This document shows, piece by piece, positions 9,654 to 20,900 of a stretch of 64,000 nt of DNA (positions within the stretch are counted from its first letter, which is position 1; every line of letters starts with the position of its first letter). A model generated the notes under the pieces. The model had not been told where the DNA came from. It ran no database searches and saw nothing but the letters and a program-made list of their open reading frames with translations. The DNA is taken from assembly GCF_965638725.1 (NCBI RefSeq), contig NC_134951.1, positions 78,743,068 through 78,807,067 on the forward strand. The letters run 5' to 3'. Position numbers and translations under genes: made by a program. The stretch is from Aptenodytes patagonicus. Its lineage: Eukaryota > Chordata > Aves > Sphenisciformes > Spheniscidae.

Positions 9654-10479
9654 TCTGTATCTTAAGCCCATCCCTAAACCATACAGAATCTTGCAGCAGC
9701 TTGTTAGGAGTGTGGCACCCATTTTCATGCCTGTGCCAGCCCCTACAAAAGGTATTTCTCAAAGACAAGATGAGAGCTACAGATTCTGTTGATATGATAC
9801 AGGTCTCTAATGTGGAACAAAGTTACTAACATTTGTGCTTTAAATATACATATCACCATTTTCAGATGATAGTCAGACACCTTAATAAAGGTCCTTGATT
9901 TTTCGCAGTCCTCAGCTATCATGGGCCTGATGTTCTTGCAGTGACTGTGGCAGTTGGTCAGCAAATCTGAAAATCACAACCTGACTTCACAAACTTGATT
10001 TTGAAAATACTTGGTTTTAAATTTACTAATTCAAATGTAAGGCAAAGAAATCCTACCGGAGCATAGAAATGCAAGAGAAAGACAGCTTTGCTAATCCCTA
10101 TTTTGGCCCAGCCGGCTCGGGCTGGAAGCCGTGTGTGTGAGTGCATGAAGTTTTATTGATTCCCACTGGAGTTATGCATCAGCAAACAAATGTGGTAAAT
10201 GAAGTTAATCATTTCCTCAGTTCCAATCTCCATTTTTTAATCTCCAAACATGACCTGGAATCTAAGATGTTACAAAATAATATTTAAATGTTTGTACTGG
10301 GTGCTGGGAAAGGTGAAGGCGCTCTCATCCTACTAAGCATGCTGTTATTCTGAAATTGCTATGCCTCATTTTGTTTAACTAAAGATGTAGATAATATTGC
10401 TGGAAATCATGGACAATGTCTCTGAGCAGAATCCTGGACTCTGCATGTTCAACTCCAATTGTCTGTGCTAGGGTTACCT

Positions 10480-10670
10480 ACAAGATAAGGAATACAGGAC
10501 TGAAAAGGACCTTCAATCTAGTTCCCTGCAATTGGAGAGTTGTACCATGCTGTCACACATAAAAAATTATCAAAGTCCATCGTAAAATTGTGTATGCTGA
10601 AAGCTTATCTGCTACATACTATTCCAACCAGGAAGGCTGTTCTTAACTTTTACAGCTCTGGTGAAAACAC
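10480..10670 (-). mobile_element. Possible ancient CR1 fragment
   Basis: Read on the + strand, GGACTGAAAAGGACCTTCAA then CTAGTTCCCTGC followed by TTCCAACCAGGAAGGCTGTT resembles the start of an inverted CR1 3' end (GGGACCTT...CTAGTCCAACCCCCTGC). Divergence is high and boundaries are uncertain. Confidence 0.3.
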
Positions 10671-13600
10671 AAAAGCAAGGACTGATGTAAACTGGGAAGG
10701 AGTTGGATGAGCTATCATTTACAAGACTGTGAAATTTCACAGAATTCAGCGTGAATTCTCTCTAACTTAAATTTCTCTAATAGGATCTCCTAACAGAAGT
10801 TTGTTTGTACTGAAAACTATTTGAAAGCACCTGGCAAAGCCTAGAAGTGCACAGTCTCCCTAGAGGCAGGCTCTGCCTGGAGTCCCAGTGTCTTATTAAA
10901 ACTGACTTTCACTTGTGGAAGTTCCTAGCTTCAGAGACAGAGAAGAGATGCTTTAGTCTAGGGAGGTAGGTGCCACCTGAAAGCCAGACTCATCACAGAT
11001 GGGGAAAAATGGCTGAGCAGAGGAAGACAAAGCAGTACGTAAGGTTCAGTTGTCCTTTGGCTTGACAATGTATAGTTGTTATGCAACTGCAGTTTTCAAG
11101 AAAGAAGGACTGAAAACGCTGCAAAACGCACAACAGTCCTGGCATTTGACCTCAGAGGTCAAATTTCTTTACCAACCAGACTCTCCAGCACTTAGAGTAT
11201 CCATGGCTCAGCTGTATGATGGAATAATTAACATTGACCCAAAGCTTGACTGTGTTCAGTTACACTCGAGGACAGCAGTAGCATTCCACATTATCTTGAC
11301 AAACTGGAGGAGCAGTCAGGAAAAAAGAGAAGTGCAAGACCTTCATTTTATCCAGACAAAAGAGTTATGCAAAATGGAGTGGAAAATAGCTAGATGTGTA
11401 GCAAGTCTGTGAAAAAGAGACTGAGCATTCCAGTTGTTGACAAGCTGAAGAGGGCTTAGTACCAAAATCGTCCAGTTTTGGCACAGCATTTCCAAAGACA
11501 GTTTGAGAGCTGACACTAAGAATGGTCAATCATCTTGAAATATTACCTGTGAAGAAAGCCTGCAAGACACAGGTTTCTTGTCATGAAGACAAAACTTGAA
11601 GTTCTGTGGCAGTGGGTAGACACAATAGAAACCTTCAGGTGTGTAAGAGGTTCTGTACTCATGATGGATAAGCTTAAATTTAAGTTTGAAAGACTCAGAA
11701 CAGACATGAAGAACAATCTGCCATGGCATAACGAGAAAGCCCTGAAATAGATCAGCTGAAAAGATGCCTTAAGGACAGGCTAGGCAAACCTCTCATTGGA
11801 CTGATGTAGAACAAGTTGCACTGTTGTAGGAGAGAGGGGTAGAACAGATAACCTGTTTTTCTCTGAAACTTTCTACTATCTTGGACCTCAATTCTCTGTA
11901 ATCCCGTATGTCCAGGAAGTTGTGTTGTCTGGCACTTGGAACAAGGATGGATGGGATCACAAGCTCCAAAACAAATGTCGCTGTGTCTTAGGCCACTTCC
12001 CCATGTCTCATTTTCCTGTTCCAGTGAAGTTCAAACTTCAAAGTTTGAACCTTTGAAGAGGGTTTGAATCTTATTGAACAGGTTGCGAGAAGCCCAGCTT
12101 TATGTTTTCAGGCTCTCTGATAACGCAAATATCCTACAAGCTAATTTTGCCATTTTAATATTTTATCTCTTCTGCACTGAGAATATACTAAATGCTCTCA
12201 AATATTTTAGATACTCAAGCATTTATGGCATTACTGGATATCAGGGAAATTAAATTAGCAGAAAAATAAGGTATGCCCTTTGGACTTGAGCTCTGGAAAG
12301 GACAACCAAAATAAGATTTTTTTAAATTGTAGTCACCAAGTTCAAATAGTGAAGCCTGTGATTACTACCGGGGATAAACAATGCAAAATGAAGAGGAGGA
12401 TGCAGGGACTCTCCAAAAGGCAGATAATAGAGGGATTTTCTGAAACTCAGTACCTCTCCCCTGAGCCCCAGCATACAGTCAGGTGAAACAGCAGCACCAT
12501 ACCGGGGAATATACAGGAAAATCTTTTGGTCTCCTGCTCCTACTAGAAAAGAAATGCAGAGTGGAATTCAACTTACCTAACTTCAGATAAAGTTAAGATA
12601 TTAGGTAAATACTGATATCTAACTAGTCTGTGACTAATTAGTCACCCTTCAGATTCCCTTTCCAATCAATTGAGGGATAGGTATTTGGAAACAGTTTGTC
12701 TGACTAAACATATATGTCTACTTTGGGATGAGCCACATCCTGGGAATTCTCATTTCTCTTATTGACTACAAAAGCAATTTAGTGTGATGAACTTGGCTGG
12801 AGACATCTACACTATAGATCTCTGCATTTGATCAGATAAATCCACCTACAGTGTACACAGTCCCATTGAAAGAGAGCTTGCTTCACTTCCATCTGTTCTC
12901 AAGAATGTGCTGAGCAAGTTCTCCTTCCACTTCAACATGATCACCATTAATGGGATGGGAAAAACAGAGAACCTTTGGGCCTTTTTATTTACTCTTTCTT
13001 TGCTGCTGAGAGACTACATGAGATAACCGATATGTCATCAAGATCCTTGTGGTCAGGGGGCTGTGACCACACACCTTTTCTTTGGACAAAGTAGTCAGGC
13101 AGTCTCTTCTGCCATAATGCAAGCTTTTATATATGACCACAGACTCTTCTGCGCACTACCTTTCTATTTTTATTGATATTTCTTCTTTCTCATACCTAGG
13201 TAGGCTAATGCTTCAGCCACTTCACTAAGTTATGAGGAGACAAATACTTGCAATCAGGTGGCAGAATTTAGCTGAGAGAACAAAAAAAGTGAAGTACTTC
13301 CCCTTCCCTGGAAAAGGAGGAGACTCTGGGGAAAAGAATTTTACAGGCATGTACAGAGAATTTACATTCTAAGCAGGAGTCACCCAGCTGGCTATGAAGA
13401 GCCCCAGAAGCTGCTGAAGTTTCAGCATTTTGACATTTTCTTGAAACAAGACAGTGCACGCCTCTGATGTTTTTTGTGATGATCTTTGAGGTACTGTGGT
13501 GCAGACTATTACTTACGATGACTGCAATATCTAAGGACCTTTGCCACTCAAAGTCTTTAGTCAGGATGTGCAACTGATAGAGCATTCATTTATGCAGTTT

Positions 13601-16464
13601 TCCATGCTAGTGGCCCTCATGCACACTTTGACAAAGTTTCTTCATTTTCCATATTACAGATATGTTCATGCCATCAAAACAGTTTGTTTGACCTTTCCAT
13701 GTGTTGTTTATCACTCATCACTTTATTCTTTTTATTATTTAGCTTTTATTGTCATATCATTAACCGGTAAGAATGTCTTTCCTCTGCGCAAACCAAAATA
13801 ACAATGCTAAACAGGCAAATAAATGAACGACTACTGTATTTCATTCAATGTGTACATGAAAACAAAAACATCAAAGTACCGCTGTAATCAAGGGGAGTTG
13901 TCACAGACTTCAATGGAGTCAAAATACATCCTCAGCAATATGGTACAGACAGCTGAGCAGACTTTAAAATGTACATGCATAAAGAAAAGAAACTGAATAA
14001 TACCTGGTCTATTTGCAATGCTGTATCTGTATTCTCAGTTCATAGTAATGTAACTTTTTTTATGCTTCTACTGAAGCATTATTATGAGTCCATTAAGAAA
14101 AAGACTCTATTTTCTCAAGAAGATATCTGCTACTTAAGGTATGGCATCCAAGTCTAAACTCATGCACACTTGTAAAACTCAAGTTAGTCCAGCGAGATCT
14201 CTTGGACATTATCATCCATCATTTGTTTTCTTAGAATAATAGTGTACGCTGCTGCTATTGAGAATATATATCCTGATATTAAAACAGCTAGTGTATTGTT
14301 AATATTCCTTTTTGTGGACAAATTCAGCTTATTTGTGGTTCAAGATGTCTTGAGTCAGACTTCACAAATAAGACAAATATCCCAAATGCCCTTTTTATTT
14401 ATTCTTTTACTCTACGTGTAGGATACTGGACTGAGAAATGCCTTACATCTTTCTGAAATCCTCACAATACCTCTTCCAGTAATCAAGTCTGAGGACAAAA
14501 AGAAAAAAACCCAAAGTACATTTTTTTCCATTGGAAGCACACACACCCACAAATGTTCAGGTCTTTTCTGTAGCAGGCAGCATGTGAAGTCTATAAGGAA
14601 GAAGATCCTCTTCTTTCAAGGAAGAAGGAGATCTCTCAATTTAAGGCTGCACAGGTATGGCATTAACACAGACATGGTTAACTTCCACTGATACTCTTTC
14701 ATTTCAACAGTTATGCCCTTTTTTTTACCTGTATCACTTCTTTGCCATGCTCACTGTATTTGTTTATCACTGAAGACAGTGAGGACTGAAAATCACAGCT
14801 CAAGAATGTGTAACAGCAATGAAAATCTCTTCCTTCTCCACAAATTGTTTTCATTTCCTGAGGGAAAAAGCAAAAATAGGAAAAAAATGCATGTACCTTC
14901 CATGTACCTTCTAATTGGTCTAGCTCCAATTTACAAAATATTATACTGTGGTTGCAATTAACTGAGCATTATATAAGAAACTTGGGAGCCAGTTTTTTGT
15001 CCTTAGGCAGCAAAAAGTCATATAGTGTAAGTATAGACATGTGATCTGAAATCATACTTCAATTTGGGCAGAAGATAGTACTGAAACTTTTTTTGCCACT
15101 GAATCTGCCTTGGTCTCCAGATCTGTCAGAAGGATGGAAGTTAAAGTAGGCTTTGCTTTTAAAAGCATCAAAACTGAATTTTTGCTGATCCAATCGATCC
15201 TTTGATCTTACTACGTATCTGTACAAATTTTCTTTAAAATAGTGCTGTTCTGTGTATGTCTGGAAGAGTGCTGCTTATGACATTTTATTTGAAAAAAAGA
15301 CATAACAGCACAAGTTCCAAAACGATAAAGATCCTAGTAACCACATTGTCACATGTAGGCAGGAGGTATCTGGTTATTAACTGAGTTAATTCACAACTCC
15401 TTTGCTATTTCCTTGCCCATCCCACTGAGCTAAATTTATACAGAAACTTGATTCCAGTCCCTTCTTTTTTCCCTCTGCTTCTTTCTCCCTTGTTGAAATG
15501 ATTAAAAGGACCAGAAAGGAAAAGGAGAAGTGATTCAAGATTGAAATGTCAGTGCTGATGGAAAGAGAAGAGAGCTGTGCAATGGAGAATTTAAACATGA
15601 TACCCAGAGACAGACTTTCACCTGTTTTCATTTGCAAAGTCACAGAAATGTTGCAGAGAACTGTAGCCATTATTTCCAGAGCTGGATTGCTCCCATAACA
15701 CGAATGGTGTCTTGTTAATTTGAACCCGCCTGCAACAATAAACCGAGTAACAATGACAAGGAAGGTCCAAGTAAAGGTAAGAAAATTCAAGGTTTTACTC
15801 ATATCTTGCAGCTTGGGAGCCAGATAACTGGCACTTTCTTTCTCTCCCTAGGAAAGTAATTGTTTATTGAAATGAGAACTGCTCAGAGTAGCTTTGCCTT
15901 GAACTCATCCTACTCTTGAGGGTGCAAAAGTTTGACCCTAGTAAGTGTATTGCTAGATTCCTGCTTCATTAAACCCAGGTGAGAAAAGAGGAGCAGACAT
16001 GAAACAAAAAGTGGAAGAAGACTAAGTAATTAGGAAAGCCACAACACAGACATTGGCAACAAAAGGGTAATGAGAGACAAAGCTATGAAAATGCTATTAA
16101 ATGCATGAAAAAAGCAGGCCAAAAATCAAGCTTTCACAACAATTTGAACTAGAAGACCTCAGTACCCATTAATTAGAAAAGGTGCCTTAACATTTTATTT
16201 AATGTGCAAACACATTTTAGGGAAAAAAACAGTGGGGTAATGAAAGAACATGTATTTGAGGGTCTCAAACTAATCTTATGAATTCTTAAAACTTGCTTGC
16301 AAAAATCTGACTCTATAAATATCGCAATAACTGCAGCAAATGGAAAATATGAAGCATATGATGAGGCATATAACATGGAAAGATGAAGATTCAGAGCAAT
16401 ATATCGATAGGAAGTATTATTCAGCTTTGTTTTACTGACTTTGAACACATATATGTATACCTTT

Positions 16465-17401
16465 TGTTAGGGGTTGCCAAATCCATTAGCCTGACAGAGC
16501 TGCTGCAGCTCAATGTTCCCAGGTCCAGCCCGTAGCGAGGCTGAGCACGTATTCCCAACGTGCACACAACCACGTACACATTTACACATACACACATGGC
16601 CAGCCACATGACCATGGGACCCACTTGTCCTCCCAGTAACCAGCTCTCGGTCTCTCTGGTATCTCCAGTAACTGGGCCAGGTTTACGGCTGCTTTGATAA
16701 CTAGCTCCCAAGCTTCTACCCTACTTACTGGCTAGTTGGCCTTGATACTCGCTGGTGACCACACGCTGACGTACACACTCACATACAATATACACACACT
16801 GCTCTCTCTATTTCCCACTGTGACCCATGGTCTCACTCCAGTTGCTGCACTTAAACATCCATACACACATGTGCACACAGAATAGAGACTCCCCACCCAG
16901 AAAAATAGAAATGGAGTTTAATGGGAAGACAGGATAGACAGCACTGATCAGGTGCAGAGCGTGGCTAGACACGTGTACTGACCACCCACCCGTTTACACG
17001 CTATCAGCCCCTTTTATCCCCTTTCCCCTCTGTTTTCCCACACTTGTTCCACCCCAAATGACATTAAAACCTCCCATTCCCTGCCTTTGTTTCCTCCCCT
17101 AAACATCCCCAAATAAGTACTGTACAATCCTAAGATGTTCTTCCCCTGCATCCCATCATGAGTCCCATACCCCCTAGGCGGTAACCCCCCCTCAATCTGA
17201 AAGTGCTCTGGGGAGAGTCCCCCACCCCTTGGCTCACCTTGGCAGGTTTCCCACCTGGCCCATGATGCCCGTAGCTGCCCTGCGACAGCCCTGGGAGGAG
17301 CTGGGGTAGGGACTCCCTTTCTCTTACTGAGTTATTTGACCAAACACCTGAAGGCAGTGGCAAGGAACTACTTCCAACAGCCTCCATGCACTTTCTGTCA
17401 A
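16465..17401 (-). mobile_element. ERVK-like solo LTR (probable)
   Basis: A 937-bp block with CA-rich and GC-rich parts unlike its flanks. On the - strand it ends CCCCTAACA and has a TATA-like GGATAAAAG (17011-17019) with an ATTAAA signal about 94 nt downstream (16917-16922), the layout of an LTR. The flanks ACCTTT (16459-16464) and GCCTTT (17402-17407) form a 6-bp duplication with one mismatch, the length usual for ERVK-type insertions. The - strand start is TTGACAG instead of the canonical TG, which may be a mutation. It has no similarity I can see to the other four LTRs. It could instead be another retroposed sequence flanked by the 10-bp direct repeat CCTTTTGTTA. Confidence 0.5.
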
Positions 17402-17407
17402 GCCTTT

Positions 17408-17540
17408 TGTTATCTGGTGTGTATGCCTTAGAACTGAGTTACAGGACCCTGGAGGAAAACAAGTGTAGGGAACATAAAAGGAAACAATAGTATTTTCTAG
17501 ACAAGTAAATGGAAAATTAGACACACAGCTTCCATTTTAA
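17408..17540. other. Spacer between the LTR and the candidate exon
   Basis: Short AT-rich stretch with nothing recognised. Confidence 0.4.
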
Positions 17541-17546
17541 ATGTAT

Positions 17547-17986
17547 TTTATTAGGGTAGGAAAAATCATTTCCATACTCAGCTCTTCATACATTCTCGGG
17601 CTGACTTGTTATATGGAGCCAGCAGCAAGTCATGGTCTCCATGAAGTGTGAGTACTTGCACATCACCCTTCCACCATGGACACGTACGCAAGCTATTTCC
17701 TTTGTTTCCCTGCATTTTTTCCTCTGATATCTGATGTTTCACAGTTCTCCGCTGAGAAATATATTGTAATGACAGTGAAAAAGGAGTAGGATAACAGTCA
17801 CGGGGAGTGGTGTAATAGACAGTAGGCACAGTGTTGTTCACAGTATTGCAGTGTTCACTTGTTTTCTAAAGTGAATGAGCTTGGTGACCTTTAAATCTGT
17901 TCCTGCTGCTTCTGCAGTTTGTTTCTTACCCACTGCCACTCCACCCAAGCCACTGGACCCCAGTATATGTTCGGCACAGCACAATT
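17547..17986 (-). other. Unassigned candidate terminal exon with poly(A) signal
   Basis: On the - strand an acceptor (CATTCACTTTAG) is followed by 95 open codons at 17865-17581, a TGA at 17578-17580, and AATAAA at 17547-17552 only 26 nt beyond. Recognisable bits of the reading are TTPRDCYPTPFSLSLQYISQ, RTCPWWKGDVQVLTLHGDHD and a C-terminus NKSARECMKS. A second small candidate exon at 17930-17986 (acceptor TGTTGCAG, 19 codons, strong donor GTAAGA) would join it in phase 0 across a 64-nt intron. I do not recognise the protein. The composition looks more protein-like than neighbouring frames, but the 3' UTR would be very short and chance cannot be excluded. It could be the tail of an unknown gene, a decayed exon, or nothing. 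Confidence 0.22.
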
Positions 17987-20900
17987 CTGCAACAGGCCAT
18001 TATATATGCAGTAAGTAGAAAAGGTTTTTTTTTTAACTTTTGTGGTTTGCTTTCTTTGGGTTCCAGTCTTGCCTGGGTTTTTTGATTGCTTTGGTAGCTC
18101 TTTTTTTCTTTTGTTATATAAGATGCTACATTCAAAAGAATTGTTTCTTATTAATCATGACTATCATCCTGATTAGTATTGCTATGAGTTCTCCCATCAG
18201 AGATTAGGACCCAGGGTGTGGTGCCATACAGGCAAGCAGGTCAAGAGAAAAGGCCTCGGAGGTGAAACGGAGGTGCGAAGAATAAAAAAATCTTGACCAA
18301 GGTTAGGGAACAAGAGAGTGATGAGGCCAAAACCCTCAGTCACTTATGCTCATTGCAAAGCGCTGTCCAGTTTTCTCACATAACATCTCTCACTCCACGC
18401 CACCTCCCTTTCCACCTCCGGTGGGAGAGCGTGGAGGAGGCAGAGGGGAGCTGCCGCCCTCTGCAGGCACCCCTGGCCCAGGCGCCCCTGTGGGGTGGCC
18501 ACCACCGGCTGGGGGTGGCACCCCAAGTCCTGCACGCTTAACCCCAGCACCTGATGACCCGCTTTGGGTAAAGCAGTGCTTATGCTCCCTGTGAGTAAAA
18601 TGAGGGTGACAACACGTGCCTATCTGCTTCCTCGATTTCTGCGTAACGAGTTTGTGCTTGTTAACAGCTTTAAAAATTAAAAGCATTGCCTACCTGCTCA
18701 GTGTTATGGCTACGTGAGTTATTGGTGAGCCTCAAGGTGTGTTCCTACCGAACATGTGGGGGAGCTGGTATTTTAAATATCTAGCCCTTATGATTTTGTC
18801 GAGATCACTGTAGAACTGAGTTTAATTTAAAAATAAAAGAACCTCTGTGTTTTCAGGACAAAGTGAGCTCTCCTTCTCTGGTCAAGAAATATTATTTTCT
18901 GGTTGTTCATGCTTTCCTAACCTGTGAAGCCCCAAAGGTGTGGTATATTTCCAGAGATGCTTTAGGCTAGATCGGGAGCTGTTTCTTAGGGGAAGTCAGA
19001 CAATAATTTTGTTTCTCTCTTTTTTTTTTCTTTCCCTGGTGTTTGGGAAGTGTATTAGTTATCCTACGTGAGAACAAGCAATCAGACTGGGTCATGTGAA
19101 AATTTCAGTGCCCTCTGCATCCTAGAAAAATTGACTGAAGTGCTTACATATTATTACTGTACGATATTACAGTTACTTACATAAAGTTAGCAAACCATCA
19201 AGTTTATCTCAGTGTTTTATTCAGTATCTTTATTTCTGTATTTTGAGAGGATTTTGCTGGCAAATAAATCCAATATGATGGTCTGCTGCAGCTTTTCCGA
19301 GTTATACATTGAAATTTTCAGAGACATACGAGGGAAAACATTAAAAATCATTGTATATCCACAAAATACTCAAAATATACTTTGCTTTTGTAGAACTACT
19401 TTGATTAATGATTAAAATATTCCTTTTACAAGTACATAGAAAATTCAGATAAGCTGGAATTTAAAGTGACAAACAGGATGGCTTAACCTTCACAATACAG
19501 CTTTGGTGCTTTAAGATACTATTGCCTACATTTGACCATTTGTCTTCAGCTGTCTGCTTTGATCACCCTCCTAAAAGAGCACATCATCTGAGCCCTACGT
19601 GCCAGCCTCTGGGCAAAGTTATTTGGCTGAGCTTAAAAGCCCCCATCTGCTGTGGCTCAGTCTAAGCTGACTGCCTTGCATTCAGGCAAGCAACCTGTCA
19701 GTGAAGCTCAGTTAGATGGGCAGTAGTCTGCAGCAGAAAAACACTACACTGCAAGGGATAGCTAGGAAATGGTAACATTTTAAGCCATTACAGTTTAAAA
19801 CAGCATAAAACCTGACATAGCTCGCAGCCAGACAAAATGTTTCAGCTGTCCCTGAGACCAGATTATCCCCCAGACTATTCACACCATTAACTCATCCCTC
19901 TATATTCTGCCATTAATGGGTGGGTTTGTTTTCTTGTTCACATAATTTCACAGAACAGAAGAGCTGCGCAGTAAAAGCACTGGAGTGGTGAAGCAGCAGC
20001 AAACAGCTGGGATGATAATCTTTTAATCCAGCTCATCATAAGAGTTCACCTGACTTCCCTTTACAAAAGCAGATTGAAATGACTAAGGCAGCAGAAGAGA
20101 CTGGGTGATGTGACTTGTGGTGGTAGCAGACATGCCTAAAGCTGCAGTCAGCGGCTGCAGTATGTACCCAGCTGTGTGACTAACAGGCTGATAGGCATGA
20201 GGCCATCCTCCAATGGCCAGAGGTGTGACTGCTTCCCACACCTCTGCTGTGGGTGCTCGTTCTCTCGCAGGCTCGCGTGAGTTCCCACACCTCCTGCTGC
20301 ATACCAGTGGCGGATCTGCGGGTGCTCCGCATGTCCTCAAATACAAAACCTGAGGGCTTGGCTCAGGCCACATGTACGGTTTAACCAGGGAGACCTGCTG
20401 CCAGAGGTGCTCTCTGGCAGATGGCAGGGTGATGTGTGCCAAAGGGCCAAGAAGGTGAAGTCTCCCCAGCCCCAAAGACAATCCGACAGCTCCCACTGAT
20501 ACTGAGGAACGCCCCACAGCAGCTGTTCTTCTCAGCTGGCCAGCCATAATAACTCTGGTCAGAAGAGCAGATACTGTCAGAGGCGAGCTCCATCACAGGT
20601 CACCTCTGAGTCACCTCTGTCCAGCCTTGCTGCTGGCTACAGAGCCCCAGCTATAGACCAGTGTGGGAAGGAGCAGTCTCCTTTCCGTAAATTGTCTTTA
20701 CTCCATTGTCCCGCTGCTGCTGGTCCCTCAGCTTCTGCCCCAGCATGTCTTGCAAATGCCAGGCCCAGCCACCCAGGGGGTGTCCGCCTGGCTGGGGTGC
20801 CCCAGCTGGTTCCCTCCGCCTAGGAGGGCTGCTGCCCATAAACGAGTCAGGCAGTAAATCATTCCCCGGAGAGTGACAAGCAAACATACAGCAAGCCTGG

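Larger units (their letters stand above)
7493..16464. other. Intergenic DNA, no gene recognised
   Basis: About 9 kb in which no exon could be supported. The PAN and signal-peptide exons of the plasminogen-like gene would be expected on the - strand here. A frame near 7830-7950 (FSCVLHY, later LIQMKEI) faintly recalls a PAN end but has a stop and wrong spacing. Open frames at 11050-11412 (+, 120 codons) and 15386-15802 (-, 138 codons, hydrophobic N-terminus) match no family I know and are unsupported by splice or poly(A) signals. A perfect hairpin is at 9622-9653 and a possible old CR1 fragment at 10480-10670. Confidence 0.5.

Noticed and set aside
11050..11412. 120-codon + strand open frame.
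   Set aside because: No family resemblance, no splice or poly(A) context. Length is within chance for a window of this size.
11471..11482. CQNW on the - strand, tested as another kringle.
   Set aside because: No PH motif after it, no Y-R-G before it, and it lies far upstream of K1a. Chance match.
15386..15802. 138-codon - strand open frame with a hydrophobic N-terminus.
   Set aside because: No recognisable family. The hydrophobic composition follows from T/A-rich DNA, and no supporting signals were seen.
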